A DNA stretch of 64,000 nt from Aphis gossypii (lineage: Eukaryota > Arthropoda > Insecta > Hemiptera > Aphididae), in contig NC_065533.1 in the NCBI RefSeq assembly GCF_020184175.1, positions 54,536,351 to 54,600,350 on the forward strand. The letters run 5' to 3'. This document shows, piece by piece, positions 11,041-21,865 of this stretch. Numbering within the stretch: position 1 is the first letter of the stretch; every line of letters starts with the position of its first letter. The position numbers and the translations under genes were made by a program. The notes beneath the pieces are model-generated. The model saw nothing but the letters and a program-made list of their open reading frames with translations, did no database searches and was not told where the DNA came from.

Positions 11041-13567
11041 CTTTAATATAAACAAATGAAACATAACAAATTATTAGGACAAATATTCACAAATTATTGG
11101 TATATTAACATATTAGTAAAGTTAAAATATTCCAATGAATACTGTACCTACCGATTTTTGTGTATTATTTTTCTTATAACAGATTAAGTTATGTATTTTG
11201 GACATTGTAACAAACTATGGACGTTGATCTAACTGTTAATAAACAAAACAACCATGAATTAGAATGTGTGTTCTGATTTTTATAAGATTATTAACAATGA
11301 ATATGATACAAAATTACTTAGTATTATACATTTTGAAGCCAATGGCAATAAAAAAGAAATATTAAAATAATTGACCAATATAACTACATATTTGTATTCG
11401 ATTTCAATAATGTTTAGGTCAGGAATAATGATAAACTGTAATTAATGCATTGTATAATATCATACTGTTATCATATGAATAATGGTCCAATATAATTAAA
11501 TAAATATATTATATATATATATATATATTTATAATGTTCATATTATTCCAATTATCATAAATTACTATAATTAGTATTAATTATACTTGACTATTAACTT
11601 TATATGCTACAAAATAATTGTTGAAATAGTATTTTAATATGACAATATCACAAGGATACACAAATTCTTATACTCAACAATGCCATGTTAGGAAATTTTA
11701 AAGACCAAATCAATTATGATGCATGTTTTTTTTTTCATTTGATTTAGATTTATACATTAAAATGTCATAGGAAAATAATCAACATAAAAATCAAATTGTA
11801 TAGAATGTCAAATGTTCAACCTATGTAAATAGATATGTAAGTATTATTATTTTTACTGTTTCTTAGAGCATACATATTTATATATTTAGAAAGAAATGAA
11901 TTAATAATATTTATTGAAAACTAGTTTGTTTAATTTCAAAAGCCAGAATATTAGAAAAAATAACCATTTAAAATGATTGGCCATTGTCTTAAACTCAAGG
12001 CTGTTGAAAATATACACGAATGAATAAAATAATAAATAGATAGGTATTAAACAATAGTGCGCAAGACGTTGTGAAACGTCAAACGTTGTTTCGTAAATTC
12101 GAACACTCTTATACGGAGTCGCATCGACAATCGCTTAACATTTAAACAAATCAATAGCTAATCATTAACCAGACACCTCAAACGAGATGGGCTTATTCGA
12201 TTTTAGCGAACCATTAAACGAATCGCGTATCGTTCACGATATTAAACGTCTAAGCCCCAAGACCGATCAAGAATCACGTGTGCATCAGAGATTCTAAGTA
12301 CATTCGATATACTGTACGGTTCGAATCGAACGCCATCATACTCACGCGACGAAGGCGAAACGACGATGCGTGCTGACTGTTAGGTGCCCGATCTGTGATG
12401 GCGCAGCAATGGCGACGGCGTACGCGAGACACGCACAAAAGAGACTTGGGTAACGGACGTCGAGTCGGGCCAAACTAATATCTCCATGTACCTAGCGATT
12501 GCCAGTCGACTATTCGCGGTCGGAGTCTCGGCGACGATTGAATCGAGTGGTTCCAACAATTGTGTGTATACGGTTTCTCACTCACTCAGTCACTCGTCGA
12601 CACGAATGTCACCGCTAGCGAAAATAAAATCTCGGCCTAGGTCCCGAGGACAATACCTTCCAAATAACAATAATAATAATAATAATAGTAGTAGCACTGT
12701 AGCAGCAGACGCAGTAGCAGCAGTAGTACCTATTGAAAAAAATGTAAGGAACACAAACACACGATCGTATTTTTTGTCGACCCGGCCGTCGTGTTTTTGG
12801 CTTTTTTCCTTTTCTTTTTCCCCCCTCACTACCGATTACCAACCGCGGTTATCTATATACACGCGTATAGATATAAGATAACCGCGAGCGTTTACGGGTT
12901 AGCTGCAGCCTGCTCACAACGATGACTGTGTGTGTGTTTGTGTGTGTGTGTGTCGTTTATATTATTCCGTTCTGAATGTATAATGTATTAAAATAATATT
13001 ATACGATATTATTATTCATCGTCTTGAGACGACGTGTTACCAGTGTAACGTTATCTATACCATCTATGCGTAGAGTTATTCGAAATAATAATAATAATCG
13101 TATAGCATAATGTCGTTTTTCATAAAGAACTCACGACGACGAGACGATATTATTATTATTTTTAATATAATTTATTATTGTGTCCACGTCGACAAAGAAA
13201 CGCAGACAATGCGGTGGACTTATGGGTCCACCTCGCAAGCGGAATAATAATAATAATAATGATTTATTACTATTCCGTGAAAGAATCCTGTACGCGTTTA
13301 TCAATTTGAAGAAATTTACGATGTAAATATGTATGTAATCGGTGTACGGGGAAAAAAAAATGATGATAATAAAATAATGAAATATAATATTTAAAGCGAA
13401 CGGTGATGTAGGTATTATAAAATATTACGTAATTTATACGTCTATACTGCGGATTTATTAAATCGTTGTTTGATCATAACATTATTGTAATCGGACTACC
13501 TACAACCGTAGGTAATAAACTTATCTGATATATTTTATTTATTATGTATTATGGTATATTTATATTT
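11041..13567. promoter_or_regulatory. Upstream region of glycerol kinase; CpG-richer promoter-like block at 12.06-13.33 kb
   Basis: Between the kinase start codon and the Merlin element, base composition shifts from over 75% AT to a CG-dinucleotide-rich stretch at about 12060-12900, with CpGs persisting to about 13330. Simple repeats occur here: AAT and AGC triplets near 12666-12730, and TG runs near 12929-12955. The stretch is not convincingly coding. A promoter with 5' untranslated exon(s) for the minus-strand kinase is the likeliest role, and it may also have served the plus-strand gene at 17.2 kb before the transposon inserted. No TATA box or initiator could be fixed. Confidence 0.45.
11506..11527 (+). 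repeat. AT dinucleotide microsatellite
   Basis: About ten AT repeats upstream of glycerol kinase. Confidence 0.9.
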
Positions 13568-13568
13568 T

Positions 13569-13709
13569 ACCGGACACCCTTTTTTTTGTAATTTTTTTTT
13601 TTTGAAACAATGTAGTTTGGTATACTAAAAACGATAGTGAAGACAGAATTTGGGGCTCGGACTTAGTTTTCAAGTTATAAGCCTGTGAAGTTAAACCCTT
13701 TTTCACAAC
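13569..13709 (+). repeat. Left terminal inverted repeat of the Merlin element
   Basis: Pairs with 16787-16925 in inverted orientation over about 140 bp. The outermost 11 bases are a perfect match, and the remainder is diverged, with small gaps in the T-rich part. Confidence 0.85.
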
Positions 13710-14062
13710 CTACTTAAATAAGCAGTTTGGTTGAAAATTTAATTATATATTTTAAATATATTATATTATTCTGTTACCGCAATTAAGTTCTTAGCTGCTG
13801 CAGCTGCTGTCTGCTGTCATATTCATCGTGATTTTACCCATATATGCTATATTTATAAGGTGGTTACCCAATGCGAGTAGCAACGCGAGCATCACTATAA
13901 AAACTTTTTTTTTCACATTGGTACCACTGCTGGATCACTGGTATCAGTCATGATATCATTTTTCGGACAACCATACCTCATTTACATGTCACAATATTAT
14001 CACAAGTGTTTTTAATTTTTATTTACATTAATTTAACATTTAATTTTAAAAACATTTAACAA

Positions 14063-16136
14063 TTATTCGTCTTGTCCGTCACCACTGTCATCGTCACCGT
14101 CGTCACTCTCATCGTCATCATCGCCACTGTTTTCGTCACCGTCGCCACTGTCTACGTTGTCATCATCGTCGTCATCGCCGTTGACATAAGTATGGTCTTC
14201 CGTATTATCCACGTGATAAAGTATGCCAGCGTGCTTGAAGAACTCTGTCGTTGGGTCCAAATTATGTGACCGACAATGTTTGGTGAACATAAATTTAGCT
14301 AGATAACCAGCATAAAATGACTTTTTCCGGCAATAATTAGACATCGATTGTTTCGAATGCCTCCATGCACTCTCAATGGTGTTTGAGTGCACACCTGTTA
14401 CGGGATCTTTAAAATGAAGACTATGGTTCACAGTCATGTGAACATAGCCTTCGTCATTTAAAGTATTGTAAGCCTAAAATTAAATTAAATAAGTATAATA
14501 AAATATACATCTAGTTTAGCGCCCACGCTGCAGTTTTCTAATTTTTTTTCTAAATTAATTAAATTTAGTTTATTTACTTAGGGTGGCGTTGCATAGCAAG
14601 TCGAGGGATATTTTCGTTTTTATTTGTCCGAGCGAGTGACCCCACCGGGTGACTCGGTGCAACAAAAATGCATTTCATTTACCGTGTTACGTACTTGAGG
14701 TGGCGTTACATAGCAAGTCGAGGGATATTTTCGTTTTTAATTGTCCGAGCGAGCGCAGCGAGCGAGTGACCCCACCGGGTGACTCGGTGCAACAAAAATG
14801 CATTTCATTTACCGTGTTACGTACTTGAGGTGGCGTTACATAGCAAGTCGAGGGATATTTTCGTTTTTAATTGTCCGAGCGAGCGCAGCGAGCGAGTGAC
14901 CACGCCGGGTGACTCGGTGCAACAAAAATGCATTTAATTTACCGTGTTACGTACTTGAGGTGGCGTTGCATAGCAAGTCGAGGGATATTTTCGTTTTTAA
15001 TTGTCCGAGCGAGCGCAGCGAGCGAGTGACCACGCCGGGTGACTCGGTGCAACAAAAATGCATTTAATTTACCGTGTTACGTACTTGAGGTGGCGTTGCA
15101 TAGCAAGTCGAGGGATATTTTCGTTTTTAATTGTCCGAGCGAGCGCAGCGAGAAAATTCAGCGCAGCGAAAATTCATTTCATTTACTGTGTGGCTTATTT
15201 AATAAATTTAAATAATGATTTTTTTTTTGTAAAAAAAAAAAAAATCAAAAACTTGCGAGGTCGCTAAATTATAGATTTGTTCTTAATTTATAATATTTAT
15301 AATTTAAATGTATGTAAAGATATATTACCTTCCAACAATCTGAAATTATTGTTGTTCCAGGTTTTATCCAGTCTTTGATGACTGCTAAAAGGGTCGTGGC
15401 ATTGCGGTTCTCAACCGGGACCATGAAACACTTGCCAGTTTCCCTCTCGTAGCCTCCAAACACCCATTGTCCTTCTACCCTATGGCCCCTATGATGCTTC
15501 CGACGTCCGAATTTTGACTCATCGATTTCAACTATATGACCATATCCACCCAATTTTGTTTTATTAATGACCATCATGTCATAAGTCACCTCTCGACAAA
15601 ACGACGACCAGTCAGTTAAGGTCTTATCTGTGACTCTCAACTGTAGTCGCATTACTGGAAATTTGCAATTCATTGCCCACAAATTAACAAATCCACAAAT
15701 TGTTAATAATGATAGATGAGACTTGTAGAAAAATGTTTTATGTCGGAGTGATAGACTACAAATAATAATAATATGTTTAAGTTTTAGTTTTAATTTCTTT
15801 AATTTTTAGTTTTAGTTTTTAATTTTTGTGTTTTAGTTTTAATTTTTGTTTAAATTCTTTTTTTTTAATTTTGTAAATTGTAGGAAATTGTAGTAGTACT
15901 TACCTATAGTTGCATGTTTTTTTACCCTTTTTGCCACCAACTTTTTCACGACAAATCCATTTATATTTGTCAATCGTGGATTGATCTTTAACCAATTTCA
16001 TAAAATGTCCACGAAGACATTTTTGTTCCGTTGGCAAAATGCCATACTCTTGTAATTTTGTGATTAGACCTAAACCGTCGTTTAGATCTGACCACTCTTT
16101 AAGGTCAAATAAATTAACATGTTTTTCAGCTGCCAT
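14063..16136 (-). CDS. ISXO2-like (Merlin) transposase, 3 exons, 356 aa
   Basis: Predicted to cut and paste the surrounding element. Exons on the minus strand: 16136-15904, 15755-15329, 14473-14063; phases join exactly (1071 bases including the stop). The N-terminal region has a Cys/His-containing, probably DNA-binding segment (KCLRGHFMKL...WICREK). The catalytic core shows the ISXO2 landmarks: VEIDESKFGRRKHHRGH (first Asp), TTIISDCWKAYNTL (second Asp, created across the second splice) and HSNTIESAWRHSK (catalytic Glu). The C-terminus is a strongly acidic Asp/Gly/Glu tail of about 40 residues. No internal stop or frameshift is seen, so the gene may still be functional. The second intron carries a minisatellite. 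The introns mark this as an element adapted to a eukaryote, not bacterial contamination. Confidence 0.9.
14576..15190. repeat. 130-bp minisatellite, about five copies, in the transposase intron
   Basis: The anchor GTACTTGAGGTGGCGTT recurs at 14691, 14821, 14951 and 15081, exactly 130 bp apart, with an earlier shorter unit from about 14576 and a truncated final one. Units are almost identical. Each includes the block GAGCGAGCGCAGCGAGCGAG (missing from the first unit) and GTGACTCGGTGCAACAAAAA. The array is GC-rich against AT-rich surroundings and lies within the second transposase intron. A degenerate relative of part of the unit lies near 16545-16620. Confidence 0.93.
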
Positions 16137-16673
16137 AGTATACGTTACTTTAATGTACTCGCGTTAGTAAAGAAAAACGAAATGATCGTTAATATTTTGT
16201 ACGTGGTTATGAAATCATGCAAAAATTGACATTTTTTGTTATCGAAAATGTATAATACGTTAGATAGGTATACCTTAATCTACAATTATATGCCATATGG
16301 TGTTTTAATGGAACAATAAACCTAATAAAATGAGTTATTTATATAATTATTTAAGTTTTCGTAGTTTTTTTTTATACAATCGATCGAGGTACTCCTCGAT
16401 AATTCGATGCATCAAATATATAATAATATTTTGAATGTACTTACTACTTAATCTATAATTTTATGGTATTTAATGGAACAATAACCCTAATTAAATGTGT
16501 TATTTATATAATTTTAATACATTTTTAATTTAACTTAGTGATCTACTTTAGGTAGATTTGGATAGCAGATCGAGGAATATTTTTGTTTTTAATTACCTGA
16601 GAAAGTGAATAACCTCGCTCCGCAATCTCCATAAAAGCTCAAATTTATAAAAAAAAAAGTGCAAAAAAACACT

Positions 16674-16745
16674 TTGTCCGTGCTGGTGTTGAACCCTGAG
16701 CGTCGCGCGTGGGAACAGTTTCCGTGACCACCGCGCCATAAATAA
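16674..16745 (-). ncRNA. tRNA-derived SINE-like head with pol III A and B boxes
   Basis: On the minus strand an A-box-like TGGCGCGGTGG (16738-16728) is followed 33 bases later by GTTCAACAC (16694-16686), which fits the B-box consensus GWTCRANNC. The spacing is that of a tRNA, but the ends do not pair as an acceptor stem, so this is a tRNA-derived repeat head rather than a working tRNA. It sits inside the Merlin element next to the right inverted repeat. Confidence 0.5.
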
Positions 16746-16786
16746 ATTTGACGTAAAGTTTCGACCTAACTACTATATAAGCTAAT

Positions 16787-16925
16787 TGTGAAAAAGCGTT
16801 TAACTTCATAAGGCTATAACTTAAAAACTAAGTCCGTGCCCTCAATTCTGACTTCACCAACGTTTTTTTTGTTAAAAAATGACTAAGTCCCCCCAAAAAA
16901 ATGGCCAAAAAAAGGGGTGTCCGGT
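16787..16925 (-). repeat. Right terminal inverted repeat of the Merlin element
   Basis: Inverted partner of 13569-13709. It ends in GGGTGTCCGGT. Confidence 0.85.
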
Positions 16926-17183
16926 ATTGTATAAAAGTTCCTGTATTATCTATGACTGAAGCCGCCGTAATCATTCTAGTCCTCGCGGATTTATCATCAT
17001 GATAATGCGCGTCGCGAAAACAAAACAAACGATAATAACACTACCGTTGAGGTGTAATGTTTTTGTCGGAAAACAGCCATGCCGGGGATTGGAGGTACTA
17101 TTTTTTAAATTCGAAAACTAAACGATTGCGACGAAATCCCACTTGCGTTTAAGTACGAAGACGGTAGAATTGAATCTGACATT

Positions 17184-19538
17184 ATGGATGCAAAAAAGTT
17201 CACTGTAGATTATGTTTCCAAATACATAAGTTTGTTGGGTAAACAACTGCATAACGATCAAAGAGCTATGGCGCCCTTAAGGGTTTCTATTTTGTAAGTA
17301 CTTTTCCAAGAACTAAGTATTACTAATAACAATCTGAAAATGCATCACTAAATAACTATTGAATGTGAAAAAAATTTGTTGGAATAAGTATTGTTATGCA
17401 ATGAAACATAATTTGTTGGAATATCTTATTTTTTGGTAATATATTTTTTTAATACCTTTATTGACTTCATTTAGAATTTAAAATTTATTAACAATTGATT
17501 AACATTAACGTTTCAACATTTTTTTGTATGTAGAATAAAATTGAGCGTACGAATACGTTTTCGTTAGTATTAAAATTATAACACATAGAACTACTGTAAA
17601 ATTAACCTACTTGCCTACCAATGTCTTATCTTTATCGGATACATAAAATTATTGGTATTTTAAACAATATTTATATTAACATTTGATAGTGACAACATCA
17701 AAAACATACAAAAACAGGTTTATTATCAAATAGTTTATTCATTATATAGAAACAACAGATTCGTAAAAAAAAAATACATTTATGCATGATTAACAATGAA
17801 GGTCATGGTTTTCAAAAATAATTTGTTAAACAGAAAATTTTGTTTAATGGAAGCTTGTTATAGGTATAGCAATTTCAATGTAGTTTAAAAGAAATTGTTT
17901 ATTAACATAATGATTGTTTAATTCTTAATTTGGATATCCAATGTGCGTAGTATAAGTAAACATTTCAATTTTATTTTATTTTTTTTAAAAATATTTCAAA
18001 AATTTTTTTTGATATCTATTTATAAGACATGATTTGAAATTTGATACATTAAAATGTTAAATTTAATGGTATTTCAGTATTTGTAAAAGATATCATACAA
18101 GTGTATTTCATTTATTTAAGTTTAAATTAAGATTTAGATAAAAAAAAAATTGTGAAAGAACTTGGGTTGATAGTATTAAAACTAAAAGTTATAAACAATG
18201 ATATTGTAATTTCTCTCATGTAATAGGTACATTTTGCAATAATATTTTCTTAAGAAAACGACTTCGTTGAATTACATGGACTATAAATAAAATTATAGAT
18301 ACGTTATTTAAATTTAAATAAGCAAAATATTACATATTATGCATTTAAAAACCATGTACATGCTATACAAAAATCGTAAAATACAGAAATATACAGTACA
18401 TGTCAAAAAATGACAAAATATGTAAAAATATGCAAAATAAAACTTTATATTTCAGATCTATTGACTATATTCAAACTTATAGCTTACCTAGCTATTTTAG
18501 ACTGTTTAGAAAAAAACATGCAAATGCATATAAATCCGGTCCTTGGTCATAATAGTCTGTTGAATAAACTGAATAATATGGCATACACAATGGCCAACAA
18601 TCTTATAAAAAAGATTTTTGTCAATGTGTACTGATAAATAATACCAAATTTAATACTCTTAAATATGATGTTAATAATATAAAATAACTGTTTTAGAGCT
18701 TTTTATTTATATTTTTATAAATTAATAACTTATTAATTATTATGTATGAAGGCTCAATATTTTATTTTACAGTATGCAGTTGATAATTCTCTTTTAAGAA
18801 AACACTATACAGTCTTATGTTGTTCCATCTTAAAAACATTTAAAATATCACAAAATTTCTTTGTACAAACATAACTAATCTTCTAACCTTCAAGTTTGGT
18901 CATATTATGTCCATTCACTCTAATATTAAAGTTAACTACACAGTACACACTATCAGTTATACTATATACATATTTTTTATATTGTTTGCAGTATGCTTGT
19001 AAGATAGAGATAGCATATTATTGTAAAGCATTATCTTAATATTTGATTTTGAAAAATAAAAATTAGAGTTAATTGTGAATTTTTTTAATTAAAAATGTTA
19101 AGTTAAATAAAGTTCATAATACAAATTGCTTTAATACAAATATATTTGATAGCTTTATGTCTATATTTTATGATTTTAATTAATTAAAATTCAATAGCTT
19201 TTTACTGTTTAATATTTTTCAAATGTTTAATTTTGTACTTACACAATCTGTTTACTTACATGCAGTGGTATAATTTAGTTCACATTTTTGGTATGGCAAA
19301 CTATTTTTATGTTATGATATAAAATAAATTCCCCTCTTCTGTCCTCAATTCTCTAGTATAAAAATGTGTGTAAAAGATACTGAAGTATAAAAACAATTGT
19401 TGTATAATATAACATATTCAACTAAAAGCTTAATTAATTCTGAACTGAATACAAATAATTTTAAATATGTTTACCTATCATAGCATGAATACATTTATAG
19501 ATAAATAACATGATAAAACACTATTTACTCATACATAT

Positions 19539-19571
<33 letters not shown>

Positions 19572-20896
19572 TGAATATGCTTGGTATTGCAAAACAATAC
19601 TTTTGCAACACCTAAAAATGTTTTGTGTTGCAAGTGCTATGTTAGTAACACTCTTATTACGCCATTGGTCATAATATGAAATATCTGCTTGGGGAGATGC
19701 ATATAAAATTAATTTTAAAATGCTTATGTACTATTTATACATTACTCAAAATAACAAAGTACAACTTTTCAAAATTAACTCAATTGCATGCAAAAGCAAC
19801 TTTGTTAAAAGTAATAATTTTATTATATTAATTTAAAAAAGATCAGCTTTAATCATAAGTCTGATATTTATAAAACTAATTGAAAAATTATTTAATATAA
19901 ACAAGGGCGCCTATAGGAAAATTCTCAAGGGGGAGACAAAATTTCAATTTATCAATTCATTTATAAATAGGAATATCTATATGTATTTATGTCATGAATT
20001 AAGATATATATCTAAAATAGTATAATATATATATATATATATGTATATCTTAATTTATAATATTATCCATAGAATAAAAATTAAAAAACATGTTTTTATT
20101 TAGAGCTGATAACCTTGATATACCTATAATAAAATAAATATTTTAAACTTGTACTTATTTATAATTTATATATATTTTTAATAAATACTTTATAACTATA
20201 TATGTGTTGAGCTATTGAAATGATAATTTTAAAATAAGATATTTTCTTTAATTAAGAAATATTAAGCCTAGTATTGTTTTTAGACAAATAATAATATAAA
20301 TTTGACTATTTAAAAATTAATTTTTATTCAATAGTTAGCTGTTGGCCGTTTTTTTCATTAATATGAGCTTAATCTTATATTTTTGTTACAGATGTTCTCA
20401 GCACAATCAAAACAGTCAACTAGATGAAATCAAATCTATGAATACAGAAAACGGTTGCCAATACTGTTTAACTCCTTGGAAGTATGGCAATTATGTTTTA
20501 AAAACTCTTCCAAAAAAAAAATATAAAAATGGTAAAATTCTAAAAAAGCATTCTACATCATTTAATATGGTAAATTTTTATAAATATAATTAATTATAAT
20601 ACTATTATTATAATATTGATTTATTTAATATATTTTAGGTAATGAAATGCTTGGTGTGCTTAAATAAAACCAGTTCTGTGTATAAGAAGAATAAAATATT
20701 AAATATAAAATCTACTATAGAATTGCCAAAAGTTTCAACACCAATTAAAAGCGATGAAAAAACATCAAAAACTGAAGAAAAAGTTGAAAATATGGTTAAA
20801 AATAAACCAAAGAAAAAAAAAAGAACCTTGTATGCTGGCTTAAATCCATTAGTTTTTAAAAAATTAATAAATAAGAATATACCCAGCAAAAAATAA
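17184..20896 (+). CDS. C18orf21/UPF0711-like protein, 3 exons, 181 aa
   Basis: Exons at 17184-17293, 20392-20569 and 20639-20896; donors (GTAAGT, GTAAAT) and acceptors (TTACAG, TTTTAG) are good, and phases join. The protein has a helical N-terminus (MDAKKFTVDYVSKY), a first metal-binding pair CQYC, a Lys-rich spacer, a second pair CLVC, then a basic, low-complexity tail ending NPLVFKKLINKN. This order (CxxC, about 45 residues, CxxC, basic tail with a short C-terminal leucine-rich motif) matches the vertebrate C18orf21 (UPF0711) family. To my knowledge the human protein has been reported as an RNase MRP subunit, which would give a role in pre-rRNA processing. The assignment rests on remembered family layout, not a search. 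The start at 17184 is the first ATG in frame after a short upstream ORF. The first intron is 3.1 kb and AT-rich. Confidence 0.72.
18410..18634 (+). other. Unassigned 74-residue reading frame in intron 1
   Basis: An open frame within the first intron of the C18orf21-like gene follows a plausible acceptor (TATTTCAG at 18455) and ends at a TGA at 18634. The residue mix (HINPVLGHNSLLNKL, NNMAYTMANNLIKKIF) looks more protein-like than nearby frames. The acceptor phase does not fit exon 1 of the host gene, so it would need another upstream exon. I do not recognise the protein. It could be a chance ORF or a relic. Confidence 0.2.
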
Positions 20897-21860
20897 TTAT
20901 AAAAATAAAAATCCAACTGTGAACTTATGATTATGATTAATAACATTTTTTACGTAATTAAAACGTCCACCATTTTGTCAGTTGACAAAATATTACATTT
21001 ATTATACAAAATGTATTAGGAATAATATCGTTTTTAATGGTGAAATATAATAATAAATGTAAAATGATTTATATAAATTGTATTTTTATATTATTTTAAA
21101 TAACAGGTTTAGAAATAATAAAATACAATACAACATAATTAATATTTACCATATAATGCCAACTGAAAAACCAGGCTTCAACTGATAGTGGGAGTTTGCT
21201 GTCTAGTTCTATATAGAAATCTACATAAAAAACACTTTGAAAATATTGGCTAAGTTAATCTAACCTAACCTGGTTAAGTTAAAAATGTAAATTTAATTTG
21301 AAATTATTTATTAAATAATTTGTTTAGTGAATTCTTGAACGGTTTCCTTTTTTATTCTTGTACTTGGATATGAATTTATACTATAGATCTGTATACTTTT
21401 GCTGATTACCTACTGATTGAACATGTCTACCATCTAAAGTGTTTATCTGGATTTGCATCCTTCATACTAACTGTCTTGTGTCCAATGCAAATTTCATTAT
21501 ATATTAATTAAGAGTTTGATTGGTTCAAACTTACTAATCATCAACATGCTGTTAATTATTATCAATTTCTTTCTACCTTTTAGATACTCCCTTTTGCTCA
21601 CTTTGTAAGCTTCAAGATTCCTTCATATTTTACTAGAGTCATTGTTCACTTTTATATTTCTCAATCTTAATTTTTTTTATTATTTTTCCATATTATAATT
21701 TAAAAAAATATGTAATTGTAAGCAATGTAATATTTTTAAAAAGCTCATGATTGTAGTTATTTGATATAACTATTTAAAAATTGTATATAATTGTTGGTTA
21801 TTATATTATTAATAATATAATAGTTTCTTAGCTGCATATTCTAAATTTATTGAAAATGTA
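20897..21860. other. 3' untranslated region and intergenic DNA
   Basis: A plus-strand AATAAA at about 21052 lies some 155 bases after the stop of the C18orf21-like gene and is a fair polyadenylation signal. The rest is AT-rich with no recognised feature. Confidence 0.4.
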
Positions 21861-21865
21861 GACTA

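Larger units (their letters stand above)
13569..16925 (-). mobile_element. Merlin-type DNA transposon with long terminal inverted repeats
   Basis: The left end (ACCGGACACCC...) and the right end (...GGGTGTCCGGT) are inverted copies. The similarity runs about 140 bp inward, including GGACTTAGTTTT and AAGTTATA boxes in both. Between them lies a three-exon ISXO2-like transposase. ISXO2/IS1016-type transposases with a DDE catalytic domain define the eukaryotic Merlin superfamily. I could not see a clean 8-9-bp target duplication at the flanks, so the exact ends may be a base or two off. The insertion lies about 260 bp upstream of the start codon of the next gene. Confidence 0.85.

Noticed and set aside
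12486..12881. 131-residue plus-strand open frame with poly-Asn and Ser runs
   Set aside because: It is driven by AAT/AGC microsatellites in a CpG-rich promoter-like region. No domain, and an overlapping minus-strand frame is just as long.
14072..14269. Plus-strand Val/Thr-rich frame
   Set aside because: Shadow of the acidic Asp/Glu-coding tail of the Merlin transposase on the other strand.
14576..15190. CRISPR-like array
   Set aside because: Repeats are 130 bp, contiguous, without unique spacers, in a eukaryotic intron. It is a minisatellite.
16674..16745. Functional tRNA gene
   Set aside because: Acceptor stem does not pair, though internal promoter boxes are present. A tRNA-derived repeat is more likely.
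13569..16925. Bacterial insertion sequence contamination suggested by the ISXO2 family name
   Set aside because: The transposase has two spliceosomal introns with exact phase and lies between insect-type genes.
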